A stretch of 64,000 bases of DNA from the NCBI GenBank assembly GCA_900757495.1, contig CAAENX010000019.1, positions 36,020 to 100,019 on the forward strand. The letters are read 5' to 3'. Origin of the DNA: an uncultured Collinsella sp. (GTDB taxonomy: Bacteria; Actinomycetota; Coriobacteriia; Coriobacteriales; Coriobacteriaceae). The position numbers were made by a program, and so were the translations under genes. Below the pieces are notes generated by a model. The model saw nothing but the letters and a program-made list of their open reading frames with translations. It was not told the origin of the DNA and did no database searches. Positions 25,372-34,799 of this stretch are shown one piece after another. Positions within the stretch are counted from its first letter, which is position 1; each line of letters starts with the position of its first letter.

Positions 25372-26340
25372 TTACTTAATCTTCGCCAGCACATCCTGAA
25401 ACTTGGCGTAGTTGACCTTGACGCCGTCATCCAGGTCGATCTTAATCATCTGGTCTGCCAAGTGATGCAGTTTCTCTTCGTAGGCAATGGTCTCTTTGAG
25501 CTGGTCGTTGAGCTTTTTGACGCGCTTATCCAAACGCACGCGCTCGCCGCGCTCGGCACTGGCAAGGGCGTCGTTGGCATAGCCTATCTGGGAACGATAG
25601 CGCTCCTGCTGCTCATGCACATAATCGGTGCGGATGCGAGCCAACAGGTCGGGCTGGTAGCGATGCATATAAACAAGGCACTTAAAGCCATTTTTCTTGC
25701 CGCTGTCAAACAGCCAGTAGATGGGGCGCTTCTTATAGGCCTGGCAGTGGTCCTTAAAGAAGTCCTTCAAAAAGTAGGCGCGGATTACCTCGCGCGAGGT
25801 ACCCTTGCCGCCGAGTGCCTCGGCAATAAAGGCCAGGTTCTGCTCAAGCGTCTCCTCACCATACACGGTGCGCACAAAGTCGATAAAGTAGCGCACGATG
25901 TCGTCGTCAAAGTACTCGTCATCGGTAATGGGCAGCACGTTGTCGCTATCGGGCATAAAGGTCACATGCGTGGGATCGGGCATCTTGGCCAGATAGTCGT
26001 TGACCGTGGCACCCTGGTCGGCCAAGACCAGACCGTCCACGTCCAGCGAATAGCGGCCAAACATGCAGCCCACGGCATAGCTTATGAGCGAGGTAATCTC
26101 GTCGCGCTTGGTGCGCACGTACTTGTTGCCCTTGTAGCTCTCCGGAATCTCTTCTGCCGTATCGAAGATGCGCACCACCGAGACGTACTTGTCCTCGACC
26201 TCGATGGGCACCTCGCCCTCCATGTTGTAGATCTTGGCAAAGATCCGGTTGAGCTCTTCCTCGTTAGCGCGAAGCTGCTCGAACCGCTCGTTGACTTCGG
26301 CCTTGCGGGCCTCGTATTTATCTTGAAGCAAAGTGGCCAT
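25372..26340 (-). CDS. pglX: Detached C-terminal part of PglX
   Basis: A 322-residue protein that matches only the C-terminal end of BREX-1 PglX methyltransferases: YEARKAEVNERFEQLRANEEELNRIF, KDHCQAYKKRPIYWLFDSGKK, FKCLVYMHRYQPDLLARIRTDYV and a final coiled coil. In normal PglX this directly follows the SWDFKxHPL segment that here ends the 836-residue gene upstream. It has its own ATG with AAAGGG about 9 bases upstream, and an in-frame TAG 12 codons before that, so it is a separate polypeptide, not a read-through product. No motif I-IV remains. It probably reassembles with the N-terminal part as a two-chain PglX. Confidence 0.88.
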   Translation of the reverse strand: MATLLQDKYEARKAEVNERFEQLRANEEELNRIFAKIYNMEGEVPIEVEDKYVSVVRIFDTAEEIPESYKGNKYVRTKRDEITSLISYAVGCMFGRYSLDVDGLVLADQGATVNDYLAKMPDPTHVTFMPDSDNVLPITDDEYFDDDIVRYFIDFVRTVYGEETLEQNLAFIAEALGGKGTSREVIRAYFLKDFFKDHCQAYKKRPIYWLFDSGKKNGFKCLVYMHRYQPDLLARIRTDYVHEQQERYRSQIGYANDALASAERGERVRLDKRVKKLNDQLKETIAYEEKLHHLADQMIKIDLDDGVKVNYAKFQDVLAKIK

Positions 26341-26376
26341 GACAGACCGCCCTTTCGTTGTTGAAAAGTGCGGCTA

Positions 26377-26395
26377 TGCAAATTTAAAATTTGCA
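26377..26395. repeat. AT-rich palindrome in the pglX split
   Basis: TGCAAATT-TAA-AATTTGCA, flanked by GGCTA/TAGCC that extend the stem. It lies in the 121-base AT-rich gap between the HEPN gene and the pglX C-terminal gene, and may be a regulatory hairpin or an insertion scar. Confidence 0.6.
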
Positions 26396-26461
26396 CTAGC
26401 CAGCTAAACAATTAACAGATTTAAATTCTTTACGGATTAAAGCGCGTCGTTTATTAATTCC

Positions 26462-27118
26462 CTAGTGTTTGTTGCTCTTTCTATGAATGAGCTTTTCAAA
26501 TTCGCCTCTGCCAGCATCCTTAAAATAAAAACGAGCGTCAATATCAATCGCCTTTATCCAGTCGGTAAACGCCTTTTGAGGCAGAAGCATCATGGCAGTC
26601 GTTTTTCCACTTGAACCACCAGCTTTATCCTCGAGAAGCATCATTCCATTAGGGAAGTAATACGTACACCCATGTGCAAGTGAATTGCGGATATGAGTTA
26701 GTAAAGTCATTCCTTTACCTGAGTCTTTAGGTTCGGGACCCTTACGACCAGAGATTGTATAAGGTTGAATACAGAGGACCCTCGGACTAACGATATCAAT
26801 CGGAGCTTCAATCTCTTGTTTAACTCCATCAGCCGACTTTTGATTTACAGTTGTTTTAAATCCATATTCCTCAATCACATCTCCAAGATTATCAGCCATA
26901 AGTAATTCACGCTTCCCGGAAGGCACCCCTTCATACTCAAGAAGAGTATCGAATGGCAATTGTTTCAATCCATAATCAGAGGCGGTTCTTCTTTGAGAAG
27001 CAGAGTTAGCTACAGATTTAGTCACAAAGAAATCCCAAATAGAAGAAATCTCATCCGGAGTCCAATAGCTAGATTCATGCAGAGACATATGAAATGAGGA
27101 TATACAGGCTTTGTCCAT
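26462..27118 (-). CDS. HEPN-type protein embedded between the two pglX parts
   Basis: A 218-residue protein with HIRNSLAHGCTYYFPNGMM; RNSLAH at 144-149 is an exact RX4H HEPN ribonuclease motif (R144, H149). Overall it resembles the HEPN/pEK499-p136 type, many of which are toxins or defence ribonucleases; that assignment is from motif and context. It starts 9 bases after the pglX N-terminal stop, its AGGTG site overlapping that stop codon, so translation is probably coupled. A GTG start 9 bases earlier is also possible. The gene is markedly poorer in GC than the BREX genes around it, which implies separate acquisition. It could act as an abortive-infection effector watched by BREX, or replace a linker function. 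Confidence 0.75.
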   Translation of the reverse strand: MDKACISSFHMSLHESSYWTPDEISSIWDFFVTKSVANSASQRRTASDYGLKQLPFDTLLEYEGVPSGKRELLMADNLGDVIEEYGFKTTVNQKSADGVKQEIEAPIDIVSPRVLCIQPYTISGRKGPEPKDSGKGMTLLTHIRNSLAHGCTYYFPNGMMLLEDKAGGSSGKTTAMMLLPQKAFTDWIKAIDIDARFYFKDAGRGEFEKLIHRKSNKH

Positions 27119-27127
27119 AACCAACAC

Positions 27128-29638
27128 CTACACCAAAGGGTGATGTTTGAAATCCCAGGAGGTTTCACCCGAATCCCAATCGGTTTTTGATAGTTCGCGG
27201 CACAAGTCGACCATGTCATTGACCGACGGCTCCTGTTCCTCGTTCTGAATGATCGGGTAAGTTGCGATTTGGCCTACCTCGAAATTAAGCGTCGGCGAGA
27301 GCATGCTTGCGACACGCATGATCACGGAGCTGTTACAAGCTCCCTGGAGATACTTGAGTGACTCCTCGTCGCTAAAAACACTCGTGCCCGCCACATCAAA
27401 GATATGCCCAGCAGGCTTAAAACGAAACGCAATAGACCCGCTTGAAATCTTCGACCAGGTAATCGATGGGCTAAAGAAGCAGTTTGTATTCTGTGGCCTG
27501 GAAAGCAATCTACCATTCTGGTCTTTGTAATTACGGATCTCCTGTCCGTCATTCTCCCAGTTAACAACTGAGCTATTATTTCCGTACCATTTGCGGAAGT
27601 CGCCGCCCTTGTTGTAGGGGAACCACTTACAAGCGCTTTCGATCGACTCTTGAATAGACCCACAGGAATAGATGCTCTTGCAATCATCGACTTCCCACCA
27701 CTCGCGAACGAAACGAGCGTTTTCGCCAGTAGCAAGCCCTTGGCGAGGCTTGCCATACTCACTGAGCTGTTTTGCGTTTCCAAACGCATCCAGAAGAGCG
27801 TCACTGGCCCAGTAGGCTATGGGGGTGCCGGGGATTTGCTTGAAGGTGTCGGCGTCGCGACGGTAGAACCAGCCGCAGTCGGGGTTCCGGATCGCCTCGA
27901 GCAGCTTGAGGCGCTTCGCCTCGCTACCGTTGATGTCGACCAGGCGCACGTAGGCACCCTCGCATGCCGCGCGGCCGTTGTAGATGACGTCTGCGGTCAC
28001 GTTGACGACCTCGCCGCCGATGGCGTCGAACGCGCGGGGGCCGAGGTGTGCCATCGAGACGATCGCCTTGCCGTCGATGAGCGAGGAGCGCATCTTCTCG
28101 AAGCTGCCCAGGAACATCCAGCTCTGCATGGTGACCATGGCCGCATAGCCGCGGTCCCTGGCAAGGCTAAACCCGCGCTCGATGAAGCACGTGCACAGGT
28201 CGCTCTTCACGTCAGGATAGTTCTTCTTGACCCACTTGGACATGAAGGGGTTAAAGCTGCTGCTTCCCATATACGGAGGATTCGCCACGACGCAGGTAAA
28301 ACGACGGGACAGTTTCTCGCAGATGACGGCAGCGCTTTCGAGCTTAGTTTTGGTCGCAGAAGCAAAAAGGTCGTCGGAACAACTCGCGGCGGCAGCCTTG
28401 AGCTCATCAATCTCGTCCTCTGAAGGATTGAGCAGCGAGCCAATCTCGCCCAAATGGCTCAATTCCTCGGCGAGCTTCTTGTTACCCGGCAGCTCATCCT
28501 CCCCCAGCGGAATGCTCGAGAGCACGGTAACGTCGGCGCGCACGGCGCGCTTGAAAAAGCGACGATCGTGCTCGCGGGCACACATAGCAAGCGCCAGTTC
28601 CGCAATCTGCGCCGCACGGGAATCGATTTCCATGCCTGCAAGGTTTTTAGTAAGAATGAGCTCGGGAATCTCGCGCTCACGATAGCCGCGCTCCTCGTAC
28701 ATATGGAAGAGCAGCTCAAACGCATAGACCAAGATATGGCCCGAGCCGCATGCGGGGTCGCAGAGGGTTATCTCCTCGGGGCTCGAAATGCGGATGAAGT
28801 CCTCGTGCTCAGTATCGGGCTCGATGTAATATTTCATGCGCTCGCGCAGCGAACTCCCCGGGTTGTTGAGCATCCACAGACGGCCGAGCGAGTTCTCGAC
28901 CATATAGCGTACGATCCACTCGGGGGTGAAGAGCTGCGTGGCGGGCGCGATGTCCGCCGCCGCTGCCTTGCGCTTGGATTTGAAGAACTCGTCTTTAACG
29001 TCAGCGTTGTAGTACTGATACATCCAGCCCAGAACGGTCACGCCCTCGCGCCAGTCCTCGTCAGTGAGGACGGCATTGAGTTTGCCCACCACACTGTCGG
29101 CCATCATGAGACCCTGGGGCAACAGCAGCTCCATGGCTCCGCCCACGCGTTCAAAGACGCCCGGCAGGCAATCGGCAAGCTCCTCGCACTGAGCCACAAA
29201 CAGGTAGCGCCACAGCGGTTCATCCAAGCCCGCCATCTTGAGCTCGGCTATGTGATCGGTATCGACCGTCGCTATCTCCACGTCCAGTGCGTTCTCCACG
29301 GCCTCGCTGCCATGGCTGCCGTCCGCACGACTTAGCAAGCGCATACGGCTGGGGAGCCATCCACGTGCATCCATAAAGCGAATGGCCACGATGCGGTTGA
29401 ACCAGGTGTAGGCCGCACGGTCGCGCAGCGCCTCGTGACCCACCTCTGCCTGCATGCGCAGCAGTTCGTCGCGCTGCTCAATCTCAGCCGGACTTAGAGG
29501 CAGGCCGTTGACGGTCTCGGACCCAACGGGCACGGGTGCAGGTTCGGTGATGCCGTAGCGCACCATCTGCGCCTCCACGCCTTTAATGAGCTCCGTGCGG
29601 GCCCAAGTGCAGAAGCTCTTAAGAGCAGAATCGTTCAT
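27128..29638 (-). CDS. pglX: PglX adenine methyltransferase, N-terminal and recognition part
   Basis: The BREX-1 N6-adenine DNA methyltransferase that marks host DNA at an asymmetric site. Of about 1,160-1,200 residues in a whole PglX, 836 are here. The opening TWFNRIVAIRFMDARGW is typical. Motif I is DPACGSGH (294-301) and motif IV NPPY (453-456), so catalysis should be intact. The end ELSKTDWDSGETSWDFKHHPLV is the usual segment just before the C-terminal coiled coil, which here is a separate gene at 25372-26340. From about residue 600 on (below 27830) GC content falls visibly; this is the target-recognition region and may have been exchanged. The ATG follows AAAGG by 8 bases. Confidence 0.92.
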   Translation of the reverse strand: MNDSALKSFCTWARTELIKGVEAQMVRYGITEPAPVPVGSETVNGLPLSPAEIEQRDELLRMQAEVGHEALRDRAAYTWFNRIVAIRFMDARGWLPSRMRLLSRADGSHGSEAVENALDVEIATVDTDHIAELKMAGLDEPLWRYLFVAQCEELADCLPGVFERVGGAMELLLPQGLMMADSVVGKLNAVLTDEDWREGVTVLGWMYQYYNADVKDEFFKSKRKAAAADIAPATQLFTPEWIVRYMVENSLGRLWMLNNPGSSLRERMKYYIEPDTEHEDFIRISSPEEITLCDPACGSGHILVYAFELLFHMYEERGYREREIPELILTKNLAGMEIDSRAAQIAELALAMCAREHDRRFFKRAVRADVTVLSSIPLGEDELPGNKKLAEELSHLGEIGSLLNPSEDEIDELKAAAASCSDDLFASATKTKLESAAVICEKLSRRFTCVVANPPYMGSSSFNPFMSKWVKKNYPDVKSDLCTCFIERGFSLARDRGYAAMVTMQSWMFLGSFEKMRSSLIDGKAIVSMAHLGPRAFDAIGGEVVNVTADVIYNGRAACEGAYVRLVDINGSEAKRLKLLEAIRNPDCGWFYRRDADTFKQIPGTPIAYWASDALLDAFGNAKQLSEYGKPRQGLATGENARFVREWWEVDDCKSIYSCGSIQESIESACKWFPYNKGGDFRKWYGNNSSVVNWENDGQEIRNYKDQNGRLLSRPQNTNCFFSPSITWSKISSGSIAFRFKPAGHIFDVAGTSVFSDEESLKYLQGACNSSVIMRVASMLSPTLNFEVGQIATYPIIQNEEQEPSVNDMVDLCRELSKTDWDSGETSWDFKHHPLV

Positions 29639-29704
29639 GGTTGATGAGCCTTTCTAAACGCCATAAGCAACCAGTGCACGCTTTGGCACCGGTAGCTCCG
29701 CGGG

Positions 29705-32700
29705 TTAGTTGATACGGATCTCGCCGTTTGCAGCGAGTGCCTGCATAAGGCGGGAACGCAAGTCGTCCACGTAGCGTTCCACGTCCTCTGCGGACAAGAG
29801 ACGACTCGGCTTGGCCAGATCAGCGCGGCGCACGGTCTTGACCTTGCGCTGGGGCACGGGGGTGGGCGCGGGCACTGACGACTCAGCGCCCTTGTTAGTG
29901 ATCTTCTTGACCACCTCACCCGTACTCGTGACCTCGGTGGTGCGGCGCTCGTTGTCCATACGCATGCGGGCCGCATCCACAGCGTCGTACATCCCGTTGG
30001 TTGCTGCGCTGAGCCAGTTGGCCCAGTTAGTCGCGGCAACACTCAGCTCGTTGAGGCTTTGAGCACTGTGGGCACGGTTTTTGAACGACTCGTATTTGGC
30101 GCCGGCGTCTGCTATGGCATCCTTGGCTTGATTGACAAAGCCCTTTTGACTCTCAGCCTGTGCCTGCAGGTCTTGCAGATCGCTCTCGATTCGGCACAAA
30201 AACTCATTGCGGCGGATGCCCAGCAGCTTTTTCATGTCCTCCTCAACGGGATCCATAAGCGGCTGCAGGTCTTTAATGCGGCCGTAGGGCTTGGGATCTT
30301 TGAGAACCTCACGCACCTTTGCCACATTCTCAACCGCGCTGGGAATGTCATCGGAGGCATACTCGATACCCTCGGTGCGGCTCAAGAAATCCTTGGCGTG
30401 GTCAAACGCTGTTCGCTGGTTGGACTCGAAGAACTCAACCACCTTATCAAAGTCTTCCTTGGCATCGAGCAAACGCTCCTCATGCTTGGTGAACGTGGTC
30501 AAGAACGCCTCGGACTCGTTCTGGTCCTTAAGGACGTCGGCCACCTCCGAGCGCATCTTCTCGCACTCGTCCTCACCGGGATACGGGTAGGCCGGCTTGA
30601 TGCCCGTGTAGTAGTCGCGTGCCGTGGCGAGGCACACCTCGCGCAAGTCCTCAAGGCGCTCCTTGAGCTCGACCACGAGCTTATCCTCGTTGGAGGGCAC
30701 GGTCTTGAGATCAAACAGGTCACACATGAGCTCGCCCGTGGCGCGCAGCAACCGGTCGCTCATGCGCATGCGCAAGCGCACCTGGGCCTTATCGGCATCC
30801 TTGCGCAGAAGTGCCACCATGCGGCTATCGTTAGCTTGAACCGTCTGGCCGCCAAACAGCACCTGCGCGCGCCGCTCCACCACAAGCTGCGCCACCACAT
30901 TTGCGATATCGACCTCGCGCCAGCCAAAGGGCCTTTGCTGGTACTGGCGCTGGATATCGCCCATAGCGGTATCCAGGTGGCGCTGGTGCTGAACTTTGAG
31001 GTAGTCCTCGACCTCCTTGAGCGCACGCGTGTTGCCCGCGTCCATGCCAGCGAGCCCCGCCTGGACGTTGCCCGCCAGAGTGGAGCGGATATCGGAATCG
31101 CTCGTGACCGGCGCGCCGATATAGTCGGCCTTTTCAAAGACTACATCGCACAGCTGCGCCAGCACCTGCTCAAAGACCTGGGCGGGCTTGGCCGCGCGGA
31201 CCTCAACCATGCGGCCGTTGACTGCACAACGTGCATGGAGCACGGCCTCGCTCAAAAGGGTATCGGCCTCCTTCTCGTTATAGGCCGCCTCGCGCATCTT
31301 GGACTCGACGATCTGGCGCGTACTCAGCTGAAGCTCCTGGAGATTTCGCGTCTTGGCGTACTTGCGGATCTTGGCGGCGCTGACGAGCGTCTCCCAATAA
31401 TCCGCCTCGTCACTCAAGGCCACGATGGCTTTGCCCGAAGAAGCCAAGGCCAGCTCGGTATCGTCCGCACGGCCCAGGTCGCTCGCCATAGTCGCCACGT
31501 AAAGCTCCATGCCGCCCATGCTGGTACCGTGGATTGAGCCGTCCACATAGCGGTCAAACGGGAAGTCGTTGGCCCCGCGGTTGAGCTTGCGCGCGGTGTA
31601 GACGCTGTCGAACAGGCGCTTTTTGATAGACTCGATCACCTGCGCGTTGTCGATCGGGGTGCATGCGATCTCCTGCGCTATCTCCTGCTCCTCGTCGGTG
31701 AGGAAGCTATAGGTATCGCCCTGGCGTGACACGTAGTTCTCGCGCTCCAAACGGGCGAGGGATTCCTTGACGCGGTCCTTGAGGGCGCGCTTGTCCACGT
31801 CGAGGCTATCGATCATGAGGATGGAGATGTTCTCGACCGTGGCCTTGACGTAGCCGATGTAACGAATCAGGTACAGGAGCTTGAGCACCTGAACGTCGTA
31901 GGGTTCAAGGCCCTCCGCGTTCTCGGCCGCACGGACCGCGCGGTCAACCACCTGGTTGATGCCGTGCTCAAGATCTTTGGAGATAGTGTCGAAGAAGCGC
32001 CAGAACGGCACGAGCGCACCGGTCTGGTCATGCTGGATGACCTGAGCGCTCTCCTGAAATGCGCTCAGCATGGAGCGCTCGCCCGTGGACATGTGCTTGG
32101 CCTTGACACCGTGTTTGCGCACCTCGGTCATCACGTCGGGCAGGAGCTTAAACTGATAGCCCACAAACGGGTAGCTGGCCACAAAATCCTTGGAGTTGGC
32201 GTAGCCGGCAAGGTCGGAGCGCGAGCCACCCTCAAAGGTAAAGTTGTTTTTGAGCACGGCGGTGTCTTGCTCGTAGACCCGTGCAAGCATATCGGCCGCC
32301 GGCGCGGTCTTCTCGAGCACACGGCGCTGGATGACCTCGTCCACGCTGGAGCTGGAAAGCGAAAGGCGGGTATTGAAGCGGCCCTGGATCTTTGAAAAGT
32401 CGTTGCCCACGGGCAGGCTCAGGTTGTCGATGGCCTCCTGGCTCGTGACCATCACCCACACGCGGCCACCGCAGGCGGCACCCAGCTCCTCGACGATGGT
32501 CTGAAGGCTCAGCATAAGGCTTGGGTCCTGGTCGTTTGTAATAAACTGACCCACCTCGTCGACCATAAAGAGCAAACGGAAGTTGCCGCCGTGGGCCGCT
32601 GCCTGAGCGTCCACGTAGTCCTTGACCTTTTTGGCAAAGACATCAGGGGCCAAAACCTCGTCCTCAGAACCCTCGAGCCAGTTCCATGCGGCCTTTTCGC

Positions 32701-33367
32701 TCATGCCGAGCACGCTCTGCAGCACCTCGACGACGTCGTCCTCAAAGTAGCTGTAGGTATCGCGGGTCTGGAGCCAGGACTCGCCGTTGACGCGCTCAAA
32801 GGCCTCGCGGAACTCCTGGGTCTTGCCCAGGGAATCGATGTAGTCCTCGAGCTTTGCAAGCTTGAGGTCCTCGCCGTAGAAGCCGCGCGCCTCGTAGAAC
32901 ATGCGCTCAAAGCCGCGAAGCAGCGCCGTGGGAGCCGTATCGCCCTGCTTCCACTGGCCCGCCTTGCTATCGATGTTAAAGAGGATGGCCTGCGTGGGCA
33001 CCGAGCACGCGCGCTCCATGGCAGCCGCGACCATGGGGTCGACGATTTTGCCGTCAAAGTAGCGGATGGCGCTCTTACCACCGATCTGGCGATTCTCGAG
33101 CAGGTAGCTCAGCATCTTGAGGAAGTGCGATTTACCGGAACCGAAGAAGCCACTGATCCACACGCCGATCTTGTCGGTGGACTCATCGATGGCATCGCCG
33201 TAGGCCTTGAAGAACGTGGCAAAGTGCCTCTGCAACTCGCGCGTCACCACGTACTCGTCAAGCTCCTGGCGGATGGACCCATCTTTTGAATCCTGGACCT
33301 TGACCACGCCGTTGATGGAGCGGTTGATGTCTTTTGCAAAGAGGTCGCGAATGATCGTGTTGTCCAT
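29705..33367 (-). CDS. brxC: BREX ATPase BrxC
   Basis: A 1220-residue P-loop protein, the largest BREX-1 component. It opens DNTIIRDLFAKDINRSINGVV, the BrxC signature, and carries Walker A GFFGSGKS at about 73-80. LFMVDEVGQFI with its acidic pair is the probable Walker B. The middle and C-terminal thirds are largely helical with coiled-coil stretches, and a Pro/Val-rich segment (SSVPAPTPVPQRKVK) precedes the last 50 residues. BrxC is needed for defence and is thought to work in the methylation/restriction complex. The ATG has AAAGGAG 5 bases upstream. It lies 78 bases after brxB and 66 bases before pglX. Confidence 0.94.
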   Translation of the reverse strand: MDNTIIRDLFAKDINRSINGVVKVQDSKDGSIRQELDEYVVTRELQRHFATFFKAYGDAIDESTDKIGVWISGFFGSGKSHFLKMLSYLLENRQIGGKSAIRYFDGKIVDPMVAAAMERACSVPTQAILFNIDSKAGQWKQGDTAPTALLRGFERMFYEARGFYGEDLKLAKLEDYIDSLGKTQEFREAFERVNGESWLQTRDTYSYFEDDVVEVLQSVLGMSEKAAWNWLEGSEDEVLAPDVFAKKVKDYVDAQAAAHGGNFRLLFMVDEVGQFITNDQDPSLMLSLQTIVEELGAACGGRVWVMVTSQEAIDNLSLPVGNDFSKIQGRFNTRLSLSSSSVDEVIQRRVLEKTAPAADMLARVYEQDTAVLKNNFTFEGGSRSDLAGYANSKDFVASYPFVGYQFKLLPDVMTEVRKHGVKAKHMSTGERSMLSAFQESAQVIQHDQTGALVPFWRFFDTISKDLEHGINQVVDRAVRAAENAEGLEPYDVQVLKLLYLIRYIGYVKATVENISILMIDSLDVDKRALKDRVKESLARLERENYVSRQGDTYSFLTDEEQEIAQEIACTPIDNAQVIESIKKRLFDSVYTARKLNRGANDFPFDRYVDGSIHGTSMGGMELYVATMASDLGRADDTELALASSGKAIVALSDEADYWETLVSAAKIRKYAKTRNLQELQLSTRQIVESKMREAAYNEKEADTLLSEAVLHARCAVNGRMVEVRAAKPAQVFEQVLAQLCDVVFEKADYIGAPVTSDSDIRSTLAGNVQAGLAGMDAGNTRALKEVEDYLKVQHQRHLDTAMGDIQRQYQQRPFGWREVDIANVVAQLVVERRAQVLFGGQTVQANDSRMVALLRKDADKAQVRLRMRMSDRLLRATGELMCDLFDLKTVPSNEDKLVVELKERLEDLREVCLATARDYYTGIKPAYPYPGEDECEKMRSEVADVLKDQNESEAFLTTFTKHEERLLDAKEDFDKVVEFFESNQRTAFDHAKDFLSRTEGIEYASDDIPSAVENVAKVREVLKDPKPYGRIKDLQPLMDPVEEDMKKLLGIRRNEFLCRIESDLQDLQAQAESQKGFVNQAKDAIADAGAKYESFKNRAHSAQSLNELSVAATNWANWLSAATNGMYDAVDAARMRMDNERRTTEVTSTGEVVKKITNKGAESSVPAPTPVPQRKVKTVRRADLAKPSRLLSAEDVERYVDDLRSRLMQALAANGEIRIN

Positions 33368-33445
33368 GGGTGCTCCTTTGGGTTTGGGAACGTTATGGCA
33401 AAGGGTTATTACCGGTGGCAGGGACTTGTCTGCGGGGAGCCGTGC

Positions 33446-34138
33446 TTACGAGATATCGATGGCGCGGTAGTAGTTGTCGGCCGGCAGACGGTTAAAGAGC
33501 TGGAAAGAAGAGCCGTTGAAACTGCCCGGATAGGCGGCGACCACAGGCACCTCATCAAAATCCGCAAGCATGCAATGGAGAAGCGTGTGCATGCGAAAGA
33601 ATGGGAAGACCTCGCCCGCGCCGGTGAGGAGAACGACGTCTCCAGGCGCGTGCGGCTCGGTCTGCTCAAGGATGTACGCGGCGACTTTCTCGGGCGAGGC
33701 GAACTTGGCCACGTCCTCGAGCACGCGCTGGGTACCGCGGCGCTCCTCTTGGCGTGGGATGGCCTTAAGGACACGGCGCTTTTCGAGAATTGCCAGCACG
33801 GCGTCGTAGAGGTTCACGACCTTGAGCGTGCACAGAAGCTTGTCGGCCTCGGCATCGCGTGAAAGGGTGTCAAATAATGCACGCGCCTCAAACTCCAGCG
33901 CGGGGTCATAGCAAAAGGTGTGGAAGCCGATCTCATTGCCTATGCCTTTGTTAGCCAAAAAGTCCTCGCTGCACAGGCATTCGCGCAGAAGCTGCGCGCG
34001 GCGCTCAAATTCCTGACGGGCGTGCTCGGAGCGGACATGCGCCGCCACGACGCTCATGCGGGAATGGATGCCGATATTGGTGGTGAGATCGGTCGCCGGG
34101 GTGACTACGGAATCGGAAGTGCTGTTGACGGAAGCCAC
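33446..34138 (-). CDS. brxB: BREX protein BrxB (DUF1788)
   Basis: A 230-residue DUF1788 protein: FERRAQLLRECLCSEDFLANKGIGNEIGFHTFCYDPALEFEAR is the family opening, with the later GAGEVFPFFRMHTLLHCM and VVAAYPGSFNG blocks. BrxB is a small core BREX protein of unknown biochemical activity. The start is GTG at 34138, one base after the brxA stop (TAGCGTG), so the genes are translationally coupled. An internal ATG at residue 28 would also give a normal-looking protein but has no ribosome-binding site. Confidence 0.92.
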   Translation of the reverse strand: MASVNSTSDSVVTPATDLTTNIGIHSRMSVVAAHVRSEHARQEFERRAQLLRECLCSEDFLANKGIGNEIGFHTFCYDPALEFEARALFDTLSRDAEADKLLCTLKVVNLYDAVLAILEKRRVLKAIPRQEERRGTQRVLEDVAKFASPEKVAAYILEQTEPHAPGDVVLLTGAGEVFPFFRMHTLLHCMLADFDEVPVVAAYPGSFNGSSFQLFNRLPADNYYRAIDIS

Positions 34139-34139
34139 G

Positions 34140-34790
34140 CTACATCACCGCCCTGCCGGTAAGGGCCGCGATAAGCGGCCGCTCGCCCAGCTGGACCAGG
34201 CCCTGCTCGACCTCGGGGTCGAGAAAGAGCGGGGACAGGCGTTCGGACTCCGGGCCCTGACCCTCGCCTATAAGGCCGGCGTGGCGGAGCGTCTGGCGCA
34301 GCGAGCCCTTAATGCGCTTGACCGTGGCCTCGGTCCAGCGGGCCGCGTCCGGATACTCCGTGGTAAAGCGCGTCATAAAGGCGTTGAGGTCAACCGCCGT
34401 AAAGGCATAATCAAAGTTTTGAAGGCGCTCCCCCACCTCAACGAGCACGAGCTCGCGCACGATGTCGTAGCGGCAGATCATGCTGTAAAAGATGGCCTGG
34501 TCCGCCTGCGTGGGAGTACCAGATGCTATAAGGCCGGTTAGGGATAACGCAGCCTCGGCGGCAGTATTGGGGTCGATACCGCGCGCGGCGCACGCGGCGT
34601 CCGTGGGCACCATGGCGTCGAGGCGGCGAAGGCACACGGTTGCGCGGTTGGCAACCATGCGCTCCGTAGGATATTGAAAGAGGTTATCGCTCTTTACGCG
34701 TACAATGACCTGCTCGTCGCTTGCGCCCTGCGTACGCAGGCCAGCGACGATGCGCATCTCATGCGGGAGGAATTGCTCGCGGGTGAGCAC
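34140..34790 (-). CDS. brxA: BREX protein BrxA (DUF1819)
   Basis: The first gene of the BREX operon, 216 residues, DUF1819. The opening LTREQFLPHEMRIVAGLRTQGASDEQVIVRV and YPTERMVANRATVCLRRLDAM fit the family, whose structures are winged-helix, DNA-binding-like. The initiation codon is GTG at 34788-34790, and its first G is the last of ten consecutive G residues; no separate Shine-Dalgarno sequence exists, so the G run itself must serve. Changes in the run length would alter ribosome spacing. The next ATG (residue 12) would cut off conserved sequence. The stop is one base before brxB. Confidence 0.9.
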   Translation of the reverse strand: MLTREQFLPHEMRIVAGLRTQGASDEQVIVRVKSDNLFQYPTERMVANRATVCLRRLDAMVPTDAACAARGIDPNTAAEAALSLTGLIASGTPTQADQAIFYSMICRYDIVRELVLVEVGERLQNFDYAFTAVDLNAFMTRFTTEYPDAARWTEATVKRIKGSLRQTLRHAGLIGEGQGPESERLSPLFLDPEVEQGLVQLGERPLIAALTGRAVM

Positions 34791-34799
34791 CCCCCCCCC
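34790..34799 (-). repeat. Ten-G homopolymer at the brxA start codon
   Basis: On the minus strand CGGGGGGGGGGTGCTC: nine G plus the G of the GTG start. It is the longest single-base run I see in the window and is placed exactly where translation of the BREX operon begins. In another frame an upstream open frame (from about 34959) reads through it. Confidence 0.9.

Noticed and set aside
25372..26340. The pglX C-terminal gene as a decayed pseudogene
   Set aside because: It is open along its full length, has its own start and ribosome-binding site, and keeps conserved family blocks.
30059..31537. A 492-codon plus-strand frame opposite brxC
   Set aside because: Antisense shadow of brxC with no domain or start site.
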